Shown: one piece after another, positions 16,480-25,665 of the stretch
Position numbering within the stretch: the stretch's first letter is position 1
Layout of the letters: each line of letters starts with the position of its first letter
Assembly: GCF_036010505.1 (NCBI RefSeq)
Contig: NZ_CP108569.1
Span: forward strand, 3,421,001 to 3,485,000
DNA from: Streptomyces sp. NBC_01197
GTDB lineage: Bacteria; Actinomycetota; Actinomycetes; Streptomycetales; Streptomycetaceae
Direction of reading: 5' to 3'
Length of the DNA stretch: 64,000 bases
Notes under the pieces: model-generated
Database searches by the model: none
What the model was told of the DNA's origin: nothing
Seen by the model: the letters and a program-made list of their open reading frames with translations, nothing else
Translations under genes and position numbers: made by a program

Positions 16480-16821
16480 TTGACCGGAGTCATCGCCGGT
16501 ACCGCCCCCAACCATGGCACGACCTGGATCACCAGAGCCGAACTGGCCGCTGCCAACTGGGACGCGACCGACAGCCTCGATCAGCAGACCGCCCAGCCGA
16601 CCACCGATGTCGGCCTGATGGTCGTCCGCCTGGCCTCCGAGAAATGGGCTACCGACGAGCGAACCGACTTCGCCCAGGCCCTGGAGGCCGGCACGACGGA
16701 CCTCCTCACGATCACCGCCGGTGTGGGCCCCAGCCGCCCGGTGGAGACGCGAGCCCAGGACCAGGACCAGGACCAGGACCAGGACCAGGATTGGACCCAG
16801 GGCCAGGACGCCGGCGCCTGA
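16480..16821 (+). CDS. Uncertain small hypothetical protein with Asp-Gln repeat
   Basis: A 113-codon frame with Streptomyces-like third-position GC (TTG start; an upstream in-frame extension is possible). It reads LLTGVIAGTAPNHGTTWITR and NWDATDSLDQQTAQ, then ends in a (Gln-Asp)n run encoded by a GACCAG hexamer repeat at about 16758-16790. No ribosome site or family recognised. It may be the remains of a larger gene, since upstream sequence also reads acceptably. The surrounding DNA (16388-16877) shows nothing else. Confidence 0.3.
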   Translation: MTGVIAGTAPNHGTTWITRAELAAANWDATDSLDQQTAQPTTDVGLMVVRLASEKWATDERTDFAQALEAGTTDLLTITAGVGPSRPVETRAQDQDQDQDQDQDWTQGQDAGA

Positions 16822-16877
16822 GGGACCCGGCCGTGACGACGGCGGGGTCGCCTCCGCCCCCGTCCGCTCACACCGAA

Positions 16878-16910
16878 GAGGCCGCCCTCTCGTCGTGAGA
16901 GGACGGCCTC
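16878..16910 (+). terminator. Imperfect hairpin
   Basis: GAGGCCG-CCCTCTC pairs with GAGAGG-ACGGCCTC around a short loop, followed by TTTG. It is downstream of the small uncertain gene and just before a tandem repeat. Confidence 0.5.
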
Positions 16911-16950
16911 TTTGCCTGCATACACACTGCTTTGCCTGCATACACACCGC
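16911..16950. repeat. Two tandem 20-bp copies (TTTGCCTGCATACACACYGC)
   Basis: The 20-base unit occurs twice in a row (16911-16930 and 16931-16950) and differs at one base. It is AT-richer than its surroundings. The purpose is unknown; slippage or a paired protein site are both possible. Between here and 17,390 only unremarkable non-coding DNA is seen. Confidence 0.8.
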
Positions 16951-17390
16951 GCCGTCCGGCACCGGTCCCTCCCCTCGTGGGGACCGGTGCTGAACGACGC
17001 GGGCGGGGTCGACCCGGGCCGTGACGGCGTACCGGCGTGGATCGAGGTCTGGCTCGACCCGTCGTCGACGTGGTCGATACGGCAGCCGTCCGGACGGGAC
17101 CGGCTTCACGGGTCTCTCGGGCTCAGGCGGCGAGACCGCCGCCGCTCTCTCGTGACTCCGGTGGAATTCGACCGAGAACATGCGGCGTCATGATGTGCCT
17201 CTCCGAGCGCTGAGCTGGTCGGCCGGCCGGGCGGCGCCCGGTGGCTGCGCTGCTGCGACGTGATCCTGCCATCTACTGCCACCGCCGAAGATGTTCCGGT
17301 TCCGGACCGACGACTAACCCCAGGTCAGCCCTATAAGGTGAGTTTTCCGGTCCGGATGCCAGGCGTGGGGGGAAGTAAGGAGTGGAGACC

Positions 17391-20300
17391 TTGAGTTCCG
17401 ACTCAGGGGCACGCACAGCCTTGGCGGAGCGTCTCGCACTGCTTTACAGGGAGGCCGGCAACCCTCCCCTCAAGAGCGTGTCCGACGCGGTCGTCCGGCT
17501 TCAGCGGGCCGACGAACGAGGGCGGCCCGTACGGGTCTCCGCTCAGCGGATCAGCGACTGGCGACGGGCCAGGAACGTGCCGGCCCAGTTCATAGCCCTC
17601 GCGGCCGTACTGCACGTCCTGATACCTCAAGCACGGCGCGCGCAGCCCGTGCCGGTGTCCATCGGCCTGTACGACCTGGCCCAGTGGCAGCGCCTGTGGG
17701 AGCGCGCGGTAGCCGACCCGGTGGGCGAGCAACCCGCCGCTTCCGCGGAGGAGAAGGGACGCCCGCCGGGCGACGAGGCCCTGGCCGCCGTCCCCGGTGG
17801 CGTGTGTCCGTACCGGGGGCTGGCTCCGTACCGTCAGCAGGACGCCAGGTGGTTCTTCGGCCGGGACCGGAGCACGGACGCCCTCGCTACTCAGCTCCGG
17901 ACAGCGGAGAGTACGGGCGGCCTGGTCATGCTCGTGGGCGCCTCGGGGTCGGGAAAGTCCTCCCTGCTGAACGCCGGCCTGGTGCCCGCACTGCGGAACG
18001 GCGTACTGCGTGACGGAAGCAGCCAGGCGGGGGACGTGCTCCAGCTGGTGCCGGGAAACGATCCTCTCGCGGAGCTGACTCGCCGGATCCCTGAGCTCGA
18101 GCCCATCGTTTCAGCGGCGGAAGGACGGACCGCGGAGGAGCGGGCCGCGAAGGAACCCGCGGTAAAGGAACCGGCGGCGAAGGAACCGGCGGTAGGGATA
18201 CGCGCGGCCGGGGAGCCCGGTACGCACCGGTTCGCGCACGCGGCGCGGGAGGCCGTCGCCGCATGGGCGCGCCGCGAGACGACATCCCCCGCCCGCCCGG
18301 TCGTCATCGTGGACCAGTTCGAGGAGGTCTTCACCCTCGGCTCCGACGCCGCGGACAAGCGCACCTTCATCCAGCTCCTGCACGCCGCGTGCACACCCAC
18401 GGACACCGGCGACCCCGCCCCCGTGCTCGTAGTCCTCGGCATACGCGCCGACTTCTACGAGCAGTGCCTCGGGTACCCCGAACTGGCCGACGCCCTGCAA
18501 CACCGGCACATGGTGCTCGCGCCGCTGACCCCATCGGAGTTGCGCGAAGCGGTGACGAGCCCTGCCAAGGCCGTGGGTCTGGAGCTCGAACCGGGGCTGG
18601 CGGAACTGATCGTCCGGGAAGTGAGCGACGACGGCCCCCGCGGGACGCACGCGGGCGTGCTGCCGCTCCTCTCCCACGCCCTGCTCGCCACCTGGCAGCG
18701 GCGTAAGGCGGGAAGGCTGACGCTGGCCGGCTACAGCGCGGCGGGCGGAATCCGGGGTGCGGTGGCGGCGTCCGCCGAGCGGGCCTGGTCCAGCCTCGAC
18801 CCGGCAGCGCGCACGGCCACGAGACTGCTCCTCCTCAGGCTGGTCCGGGTGGGCGAGGACACCCAGGCAACCCGCAGACGGGAGACGCGGCGCCAGCTCG
18901 CGGAAGAGTCGGCAGACCGTGACAAGGCGGAGGAATCACTCGAAGCGCTGGTGAACGCGCGACTGGTGACACTCGACGCGGAGACCGTGGAGATCACCCA
19001 TGAAGCACTGCTCCACGCCTGGCCGCGCCTGCGGGACTGGATCGGCGAGGACCGGAACGGCAACCTGCTCCGCCAGCAGCTGGAGGAGGACGGCCGGGCC
19101 TGGGAGGGCACGAACCGCGACAGTTCACTCCTCTACCGGGGTTCGCGTCTGGAGCAGGCCCGCAGCTGGGCGAAGACCGCAGGTGACACCTTCCTGACCC
19201 GGAGCGCGGTGGAATTCCTGGCCGCTTCGGTCAGGCTGCGCAAGCGCACCGTCTGGATCAGCCGTGGTGCGGTGTCGGCCCTGGTCGTCCTCGCGATGGT
19301 GGCTGTCGGTTCGGCTGTGGTCGCGTGGCAGCAGCGTGACGACGCCGTGTTCGAGCAGGTGGTGGCCGAAGCCGATCGCGTCCAGTTCACGGATCCGTCG
19401 TTGTCGGCCCAGCTCGACCTGGTGGCACACCGTCTGCGGCCGCGCGACGAGGCCACCAACAACCGGCTGATCTCGATCGTGAACGCACCGCTGGCCACGC
19501 CGCTGCTCGGCCACACCGGCGCCGTATACCTCACCACGTTCAGCCCGGACGGGCGGGTACTGGCCACCGCCAGCTACGACCGGACCATCCGGCTGTGGGA
19601 CGTGGCGGACCCGACTCACCCCAGGCAGCTGGGCAAACCTCTCACCGGCCACACGAGCTGGGTGAGCAGCGCGGTCTTCAGCCCGGACGGCCACACCCTC
19701 GCCAGTACTTCGGACGACGGCACGATCCGGCTGTGGAACGTACGGGATCCCAGCCGCCCGAAGCCGATGGGCGCGCCGCTGACCGGCCATGGCGGCACGT
19801 CGTACCTGCTTGCCTTCAGCCCCGACGGACGCACTCTGGCCTCAGCCGACGAAGACCACAGCGTGCGGCTCTGGGACATGACAGACCCGGGCCGGCCGAA
19901 GCCGATCGGTACTCTGACCGGCCACACCGCCGCCGTGCGGTCCGTGGCGTTCAGCCCTGACGGACGGACGCTGGCAGCGGGCAGCGACGACAGCACGATC
20001 AGGCTGTGGAACATGGCCGACCGGCGTCACCCGAAACCGGTCAGCAGGGTGCTCACCGGCCACACGAGCACGGTGCACTCCGTCGCCTTCAGCCCGGACG
20101 GCCGTACGCTCGCCAGCGGCAGCGCGGACAGCACCATCCGGCTCTGGAACGTGGCCGACCCGCGTCACGCCTCCCAGCTCGGCGCGCCCCTCACCGGCCA
20201 CACCGGCCCCATCTGGTCAGTGGCCTTCAGCCCCGACGGAACCAAACTCGCCGCCGGCAGCGCGGACAGCACGGCGAGCCTGTGGAACGTCCGTAATCCG

Positions 20301-21476
20301 GCGTTCCCCTCCCAGGTCGGCGAGCCTCTCTCGGGCAGCAGCGGTGAGATGTACGCGGTGGGCTTCAGCCCCGACGGCCGGACCCTCGCGACCGGGAGCG
20401 GCGACAACAAGGTCCGTCTGTGGTCGATACCGACGTCGGACATGATCGGCCGGATCGGAGCGTTCCGCCCGGACGGGCGGGTGCTCGCCACGGCCGCGCG
20501 CGACGAGAAGATCCGGCTGTGGAACGTGGCGGCACCCAACACCCCTGTGCAGCTGGGCAAACCGTTCATGCCCGGGGAGGGGGACGTGCGTTCGCTGGTG
20601 TTCTCCCCCGACGGCCGCACACTCGCGGTGCTGACCGGCAGCCGCGCCGTGCAGTTGTGGAACGTCGCCGATCCGGCCCGGCCGGTCCCCTACGGTCCGC
20701 CCGTCCCGCTGCGGACACGTTTCGCCGGCCCCGACGTACTGGCGTTCAGCCCGGACGGGCGCACGCTGGCGACCGCCCTCGACGACCGCACCATACGGTT
20801 GTGGAACGTCAGCGCCCCGTCCCGCCTCCGTCCGCTCGGCGCGCCGCTCAGCGGCCAGAGCGGCTGGGTCAACGCCTTCGTCTTCAGCCCCGACGGCCGC
20901 ACTCTCGCGAGCGGCAGCGCCGACGGCGTCATCCGGCTCTGGAACGTGGCCGACCCGCGTCACGCCGCCCGGCTCGGCGCACCGCTGAAAGGGCACCTCG
21001 GGCCCGTCAACGCGGTCGCCTACAGTCCGGACGGCCGCACACTGGCCAGCGGCAGCGACGACGGCACGGTCAGACTCTGGAACGTCACCGAGCCGCGCGG
21101 GGCGACACGGCTGGGTCCGCCCCTCACCGGCCATACCGAAGCGGTGGTGTCCCTGACGTTCAATCAGAACGGTCACACCCTGGCGAGCGGCGGCAACGAC
21201 GACACCGTCCGGCTCTGGAAGGTCAGCGACCCGGCCAGGGCCACCCCCATCGGCCAATCGCTGAGCCCGAATGCCAAGACGGGCAATTTCCTGTCGTTCA
21301 GCCCCAACAGCCACCTGCTCGGAGTGTCCAGCGGCGCCGATAGCGTCCGGCTCTGGAACCTGGATCCCGACAAGGCGATCACTCGCATTTGCTCGTTCAC
21401 GCGGGGCGTTCTGACACCGGAGAAATGGCTCGAGTATCTGCCCCGCCTCCCGTACGACCCTCCGTGCGATCAGTGA
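17391..21476 (+). CDS. nSTAND-type NTPase with N-terminal HTH-like domain and 14 WD40 repeats
   Basis: About 1360 residues. Order: a helical N-terminal domain (LALLYREAGNPPLKSVSDAV ... QRISDWRRARNVPAQFIALA), CPYRGLAPY, Walker A GASGSGKSS near 186-194, an Ala/Glu/Pro/Lys repeat linker, Walker B VVIVDQFEEVFTL near 305-317, one membrane helix near 630-650 (VSALVVLAMVAVGSAVVAW), then 14 WD40 repeats (SPDGRTLA...RLWNV), enough for two seven-blade propellers, and CSFTRGVLTPEKWLEYLPRL. This is a STAND signalling ATPase: the propellers sense, the NTPase switches. TTG 17391 is preferred because AAGGAG sits eight bases before it; GTG 17382 touches that site. The output is unknown; there is no recognisable effector domain unless the N-terminal domain serves. 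Confidence 0.88.
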   Translation: MSSDSGARTALAERLALLYREAGNPPLKSVSDAVVRLQRADERGRPVRVSAQRISDWRRARNVPAQFIALAAVLHVLIPQARRAQPVPVSIGLYDLAQWQRLWERAVADPVGEQPAASAEEKGRPPGDEALAAVPGGVCPYRGLAPYRQQDARWFFGRDRSTDALATQLRTAESTGGLVMLVGASGSGKSSLLNAGLVPALRNGVLRDGSSQAGDVLQLVPGNDPLAELTRRIPELEPIVSAAEGRTAEERAAKEPAVKEPAAKEPAVGIRAAGEPGTHRFAHAAREAVAAWARRETTSPARPVVIVDQFEEVFTLGSDAADKRTFIQLLHAACTPTDTGDPAPVLVVLGIRADFYEQCLGYPELADALQHRHMVLAPLTPSELREAVTSPAKAVGLELEPGLAELIVREVSDDGPRGTHAGVLPLLSHALLATWQRRKAGRLTLAGYSAAGGIRGAVAASAERAWSSLDPAARTATRLLLLRLVRVGEDTQATRRRETRRQLAEESADRDKAEESLEALVNARLVTLDAETVEITHEALLHAWPRLRDWIGEDRNGNLLRQQLEEDGRAWEGTNRDSSLLYRGSRLEQARSWAKTAGDTFLTRSAVEFLAASVRLRKRTVWISRGAVSALVVLAMVAVGSAVVAWQQRDDAVFEQVVAEADRVQFTDPSLSAQLDLVAHRLRPRDEATNNRLISIVNAPLATPLLGHTGAVYLTTFSPDGRVLATASYDRTIRLWDVADPTHPRQLGKPLTGHTSWVSSAVFSPDGHTLASTSDDGTIRLWNVRDPSRPKPMGAPLTGHGGTSYLLAFSPDGRTLASADEDHSVRLWDMTDPGRPKPIGTLTGHTAAVRSVAFSPDGRTLAAGSDDSTIRLWNMADRRHPKPVSRVLTGHTSTVHSVAFSPDGRTLASGSADSTIRLWNVADPRHASQLGAPLTGHTGPIWSVAFSPDGTKLAAGSADSTASLWNVRNPAFPSQVGEPLSGSSGEMYAVGFSPDGRTLATGSGDNKVRLWSIPTSDMIGRIGAFRPDGRVLATAARDEKIRLWNVAAPNTPVQLGKPFMPGEGDVRSLVFSPDGRTLAVLTGSRAVQLWNVADPARPVPYGPPVPLRTRFAGPDVLAFSPDGRTLATALDDRTIRLWNVSAPSRLRPLGAPLSGQSGWVNAFVFSPDGRTLASGSADGVIRLWNVADPRHAARLGAPLKGHLGPVNAVAYSPDGRTLASGSDDGTVRLWNVTEPRGATRLGPPLTGHTEAVVSLTFNQNGHTLASGGNDDTVRLWKVSDPARATPIGQSLSPNAKTGNFLSFSPNSHLLGVSSGADSVRLWNLDPDKAITRICSFTRGVLTPEKWLEYLPRLPYDPPCDQ

Positions 21477-21598
21477 CGGAGCCGGGGCTCCAGGTAACCG
21501 CGCCGGCTAACCCCTAGTGGTGATCTAGGTCACAACTCCTCATTGTGGTGCGGCAGTTCTCCCACTGCGCAAGCAAGCCTTGTTACTGTTGGATACAG

Positions 21599-21636
21599 CC
21601 CGATCGCTGACGCATCCCCCGTCGCCAGCGATCGGG
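21599..21636. terminator. 11-bp perfect inverted repeat
   Basis: CCCGATCGCTG at 21599-21609 and its exact complement at 21626-21636, with a 16-base loop. It is about 120 bases after the STAND gene and has no T-run, so it is either a terminator or a regulatory dyad. Confidence 0.5.
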
Positions 21637-21709
21637 CGCTTCCATGTGCGTGAACACTTGCCCCGCCTGCCTCTCACTGCGCGGGGCGGTGGATTTCAGC
21701 CGGGCGACG

Positions 21710-21781
21710 GGTTCACGTCACGGCTGTTTCGCATCACACCCGGTTCACGTCGCGGCTGGTTCACATCGCGGCTGGTTCACA
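21710..21781. repeat. Imperfect 16-bp direct repeats (GGTTCACRTCGCGGCT)
   Basis: GGTTCACGTCACGGCT, GGTTCACGTCGCGGCT and GGTTCACATCGCGGCT occur in succession, with a fourth partial copy GGTTCACAT. The last three are tightly spaced. They lie upstream of the GntR/glycosyltransferase pair in an otherwise gene-free 520-base interval (21477-21996) and could be a regulatory array or slippage product. Confidence 0.7.
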
Positions 21782-21996
21782 TTGAAGAAAATTCAGCAAA
21801 GCTGAGGAAATTTCAAGAAAGAGACAGCGCGCACCTTCAGGCAATATGCGGTCGCGATTAATCCTTGATTCTCCGGATTGCCGTAGGTGCCGCCCTCCGC
21901 AAGCCAGCCTTCTCCACTCGTCAAGACCTCTTGAGGAGTCGTAGAGTGAGGAGGACGCAGGCCAGAAGCCGTGGGCCAGGGAAGCGGTGGACACCG

Positions 21997-22785
21997 GTGG
22001 CGAAGGCGTACGAGCGGATCGCGGACGAGCTCCGGCAGTCCATCCGTACAGGCCGGCTCGGGCCCGGCGACCAACTCCCCGCGGAGACCAGGCTCGCTGA
22101 GCAGTACGGGCGGAGCGTGCCGACAGTCCGGGACGCCCTGCGTCTCCTCCAGGCGGAGGGGCTGATCGAGAAGGTGCACGGCCGCGGCAGCTTCGTCCGT
22201 CGCGCCCGCACGGCGGTGCAGCGGACGAACACCCGGCACCAGTGGGAGAAGGACCGGGCACGCCAGCCGCACGAGAAGCGCGCGCAGACCGGGGCGACGG
22301 AGCACGACACCGGCCTTGAGGTCGGCGACCTGATCTTCCGCGCCGCCTACCGCGAGATCACGGCGGACGAGGACATCGCGGCGGCCATGGGGATCGCCGA
22401 GGGCACGGTGCTCGTCGAGCGCACCTACCGGACGCGCCACAGCGCCGAGCGCGCCCCCTTCAGCCTGGTCACGTCCTATCTGGTCCGCGAGCGGATCGAG
22501 AGCAATCCCGACCTCCTGGACGAGACCAAGGAGCCCTGGCCCGGCGGCACCTGGAACCAGCTCCACACCGTCGGCGTCGAGATCGACCGCGTCGAAGAGC
22601 GGGTGAGCGCTCGTCCGCCGACAGCCGAGGAGGCGGAGGAGCTGGACCTGCCTCCAGGCACGGCGGTCCTGGTGCTCCGCAAGACGCTGGTCGACACCGG
22701 AGGCCTCGTTGCCGAGATGTCGGACGTCACGCACCCCGGGGACCGTACCGAAACGATCTTCACGACTCATTTGGAAAGGTGGTGA
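21997..22785 (+). CDS. GntR-family regulator with UTRA domain
   Basis: 262 residues from GTG 21997 (VAKAYERIADELRQSIRTGR); upstream in-frame sequence is Arg-rich and unlikely to be coding. Winged helix: LGPGDQLPAETRLAEQYGRS, PTVRDALRLLQAEGLIEKVH, GRGSFVRR. A UTRA domain follows (GIAEGTVLVERTYRTRHSAE ... SARPPTAEEAEELDLPPGTA). It ends three bases before the glycosyltransferase GTG, so the two are co-transcribed, a pairing that recurs in Streptomyces. It may autoregulate through upstream repeats. The ligand is not known. Confidence 0.87.
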   Translation: MAKAYERIADELRQSIRTGRLGPGDQLPAETRLAEQYGRSVPTVRDALRLLQAEGLIEKVHGRGSFVRRARTAVQRTNTRHQWEKDRARQPHEKRAQTGATEHDTGLEVGDLIFRAAYREITADEDIAAAMGIAEGTVLVERTYRTRHSAERAPFSLVTSYLVRERIESNPDLLDETKEPWPGGTWNQLHTVGVEIDRVEERVSARPPTAEEAEELDLPPGTAVLVLRKTLVDTGGLVAEMSDVTHPGDRTETIFTTHLERW

Positions 22786-22788
22786 GCC

Positions 22789-23559
22789 GTGACCCGGCGC
22801 ATCATCATCGTCACGGCCGTACACGCCCCATCCGCCCGGTTCCTGCAAGACGCGTACGCCTCCCTCCGCGCTCAGGAGCTTCCCGAGGGCTGGGAATGGC
22901 ACTGGCTGATCCAGGAGGACGGCACGACCGACGAGGTCGCTCCGCACATCCCCGACGACAAGCGGATCACGTTCGGCCAGGGCCGCCGGGGTGGACCCGG
23001 AGTCGCGCGCACCATCGCCCTGGCGGGCGCCGACGGCGAGTACGTGAAGGTCCTGGACGCCGACGACCAGCTCGCCCCGGGCGCGCTGGCCCGCGACCTC
23101 GCGGCGCTGGAGGCCGACCCGGCCATCGGCTGGGCGACCTCGCGCGTACTCGATCTGCTCCCCGACGGATCGACTGCCGGGTTCCCGGGCGACCCGGACC
23201 ACGGGCCGGTCGAACCCGGTGCCGTACTCGACTACTGGGCGGCGCACGACTTCCGCGCGCAGGTCCACCCGGCGACGCTCTTCGTACGCCGCGATCTCCT
23301 GGTCGCCCTCGGAGGCTGGATGGCGCTTCCGGCCTCCGAGGACACCGGTCTGCTGCTCGCCCTGAACTCGGTGGCGCGCGGCTGGTTCTCGTCCGATGCG
23401 GGGCTCTTCTACCGCAAGTGGGAGGGCCAGGCCACCGGGCAGGCGGCGCACACCGACACCACCGAGCGGAACGCCCGCATGGCGATTGTCGAAGCTCGGG
23501 CGCGGGCGCTGCGCTCCTTCCGGTGGCGCTACCCGATGAGCAGTTCGGACTCGGAGTGA
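22789..23559 (+). CDS. Family 2 glycosyltransferase
   Basis: 256 residues with a GT-A fold: IIIVTAVHAPSARFLQDAYA at the start, LIQEDGTTDEV as the nucleotide-sugar loop, GPGVARTIALAGADGEYVKVLDADDQL holding the DxD (DADD) metal site, and HPATLFVRRDLLVALGGWMALPASEDTGL as the acceptor region. No membrane segment. It transfers a sugar to an unknown acceptor in the cytosol. Its GTG follows the GntR stop by three bases. It faces the dienelactone hydrolase gene convergently. Confidence 0.88.
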   Translation: MTRRIIIVTAVHAPSARFLQDAYASLRAQELPEGWEWHWLIQEDGTTDEVAPHIPDDKRITFGQGRRGGPGVARTIALAGADGEYVKVLDADDQLAPGALARDLAALEADPAIGWATSRVLDLLPDGSTAGFPGDPDHGPVEPGAVLDYWAAHDFRAQVHPATLFVRRDLLVALGGWMALPASEDTGLLLALNSVARGWFSSDAGLFYRKWEGQATGQAAHTDTTERNARMAIVEARARALRSFRWRYPMSSSDSE

Positions 23560-23629
23560 CCGGGGCCGTACGCGGCGGTCCGGGGAGGCCTGGGCATATC
23601 CGGGTGTCCGGGGCTTCCGAGCCTGAGCC

Positions 23630-24406
23630 TCAGCTGCCGGCCAGGGCACGGCCGAGGAGAGAGAGCAGACGGTCCCAGTGGAGCTTCAGCCCGGAGGCGC
23701 TGAACGTGTCTGTGTCGGCCATGGTGAAGCCGTGGGCGGTGCCGGGGTAGATCTCAGTGGTGTGGCCGGCACCCGCCGCGTCCAGGGCCTGGTAGAGCTC
23801 GTTGATGATCTCTGGCGTCAAGTCTCCTTCGGCGAGGCCGAGATGGACTTCGGCGGTGAGCTCGGGGACGAGGCGGTGCGGGCTGTCGGGCGCGTCGGTG
23901 ACCACGAACCCGGGGTGGAATCCGGCGACGGCGGCCACCTGACCGGGGTGGGCCGCCGCGGTGCGCAGCGCGAAGAGGGTGCCGATGCAGTAGCCGGTCA
24001 CGGCGACCGGTCCGGCGCTGACCTCGGGCCGGGCGGTGAGGAACCCGAGGTAGGCGTCGGCATCGCGCAGGACACGTGCGGGGGTGTGCGCCTTGAGCAG
24101 GGGCAGCAGCTGGGCCAAGACCGCGGGCCGGGCCTCTTCCCCGATGTACTCAGGAAGTTCCACCACCGGTGCCGGGCCGTGCCGGTAGTAGAGGTTCGGG
24201 ACGAGTACGTAGTAGCCGTGCCCCGCCAGTTCACGGGCCATCTCCTCCAGCACGGGCCGCACGCCGAAGGCGTCCGAGTACATGAGCACCCCCGGATGCC
24301 GCTCGCCGTCGTCGGGGAAGGCGGCGAAGGCGTCGGCCTGGCCGTCCGCGGTGGGAATCTGCAGCTTCCTGAGCGCCTTGATCGTCTTGATTGCCTTCGT
24401 GGCCAT
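23630..24406 (-). CDS. Dienelactone hydrolase family protein
   Basis: 258 residues, alpha/beta-hydrolase fold with the family's Cys-Asp-His triad: Cys140 (VTGYCIGT), Asp195 (LAEGDLT) and His225 (GTAHGF). Such enzymes open lactones, as in chloroaromatic breakdown, or act as general carboxyl-esterases; the Streptomyces versions mostly have unknown substrates. It stands alone. The 326-base gap to the FkbM gene holds only a short direct repeat. Confidence 0.9.
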   Translation of the reverse strand: MATKAIKTIKALRKLQIPTADGQADAFAAFPDDGERHPGVLMYSDAFGVRPVLEEMARELAGHGYYVLVPNLYYRHGPAPVVELPEYIGEEARPAVLAQLLPLLKAHTPARVLRDADAYLGFLTARPEVSAGPVAVTGYCIGTLFALRTAAAHPGQVAAVAGFHPGFVVTDAPDSPHRLVPELTAEVHLGLAEGDLTPEIINELYQALDAAGAGHTTEIYPGTAHGFTMADTDTFSASGLKLHWDRLLSLLGRALAGS

Positions 24407-24629
24407 GGGAGTTCTCCTGTCGTGGTTGATGTATCGAGCCTGTGATCAACACGACGGAGGCGGAGCGCGCGCGGCAGCGCCTGGCCCTCGGACGGACAGC
24501 GGGCCAGCACCGGCCCGTACGGTGCTCAGAAGAGCACCGGGTCACCAATCCGTGTGTGGCGCGAGGCCGTCCCGGTAGTCATGCCGCTCAACGTAGCCGA
24601 CGGTCAGAGCCGATGCCATCCCCGCCCCC

Positions 24630-24665
24630 ACTCATACGTCATGCCCCTACTCGTACGTCATGCCC
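24630..24665. repeat. Two direct repeats ACTCRTACGTCATGCCC
   Basis: ACTCATACGTCATGCCC (24630-24646) and ACTCGTACGTCATGCCC (24649-24665) differ at one base and are 19 bases apart, about two helical turns. They lie 70-100 bases upstream of the FkbM methyltransferase start, a fitting place for an activator or repressor. Confidence 0.65.
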
Positions 24666-24732
24666 GCCCCCTCTCCACCGGGGGCGGCCGGGGGATCTTG
24701 CTGAGGACCGGTCCGCCTCATACCGTCACGAC

Positions 24733-25665
24733 ATGCCTCCTTCCGCCCGCCGTCGCGCATCGGAGCTCATGGCCACGTTGGTCCGTGGGTACGTGCGCAA
24801 CGCCCCTGGCTCCGTCCTCAAGGGGCCTCTCGTGGCCAGCTACCTGAACCCGTACCTCCGTGACCACCCGCGCCGGCGTGTGGTCACGACCCGTTTCGGC
24901 GCGCTCATGGCCTGCGATTCGCGCGATCTCATTCAACGGTTCGTCCAGCTGTCAGGCGTGTGGGAGCCGCATATGACCCGGTGGCTGGAGGGGCGGCTGA
25001 CCAGCGGAGATGTCTTGGTGGACGTAGGTGCGAATGTCGGCTACTTCGCGTTGCTGGGATCGCGTCTCGTTGGCCCGGAGGGCCGGGTGGTCACCGTCGA
25101 GGCGTCACCGGCGTTCCACCAGCGGGTGCTGCAGCATGCGGCACTCAACCACTGCGACAACATCCGTGCGGTGAACGCCGCGGTGTCGGACAGGCAGGAG
25201 ACGCTGACGTTCGTGCTCGCCAGCTCGGCCAACATGGGGGCCAACTCGATCGTGCCGTACGACGGGCCGGCCGAGTCGACCTTCGAGGCGAAGGCGTACC
25301 CGCTGGCGGAGCTCCTGGAGGCGGACGAGATCGCCCGGGCAAGGGTCGTCAAGATCGATGTCGAGGGCGCCGAGGGCGGTGTCGTCCGCGGGCTGGCCCC
25401 GGTACTCGACCGGATGCGTACGGACGTGGAGATCGCCGTGGAGGTCACACCGGCTCGCATGGCCCAACTCGGTTTTACCGTAGATGAGTTGATGGAGACC
25501 ATGCGAAGCCGCGGCTTCCACGCGTACCGGCTGCCGAACGACTACCGGCCCGGGAGTTACCCGCGAGCCCTGAGCCACCCCGAGCCGCCGCGCCGGTGGA
25601 ACCGGCCGGTCACCGGGGAGACGGAGCTGGTCTTCTCCCGGATCGACGCCGAGGTACTGCACTGA
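24733..25665 (+). CDS. FkbM-family methyltransferase
   Basis: 310 residues from ATG 24733 (MPPSARRRASEL); ATG 24769 with GGAG close by is an alternative. The SAM site is VLVDVGANVGYFALLGSRLV at about 95-114, with the acidic VVTVEASPAF loop after it and the FkbM signature VVKIDVEGAEGGVVRGL near 210. It should methylate an oxygen atom of a small molecule or sugar. It has no pathway neighbours, so the substrate is open. Confidence 0.87.
   Translation: MPPSARRRASELMATLVRGYVRNAPGSVLKGPLVASYLNPYLRDHPRRRVVTTRFGALMACDSRDLIQRFVQLSGVWEPHMTRWLEGRLTSGDVLVDVGANVGYFALLGSRLVGPEGRVVTVEASPAFHQRVLQHAALNHCDNIRAVNAAVSDRQETLTFVLASSANMGANSIVPYDGPAESTFEAKAYPLAELLEADEIARARVVKIDVEGAEGGVVRGLAPVLDRMRTDVEIAVEVTPARMAQLGFTVDELMETMRSRGFHAYRLPNDYRPGSYPRALSHPEPPRRWNRPVTGETELVFSRIDAEVLH

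Noticed and set aside
22779..23750. 323-codon Arg/Pro-rich frame over the glycosyltransferase
   Set aside because: It overlaps the clear GT2 gene in another frame and shows no domain.
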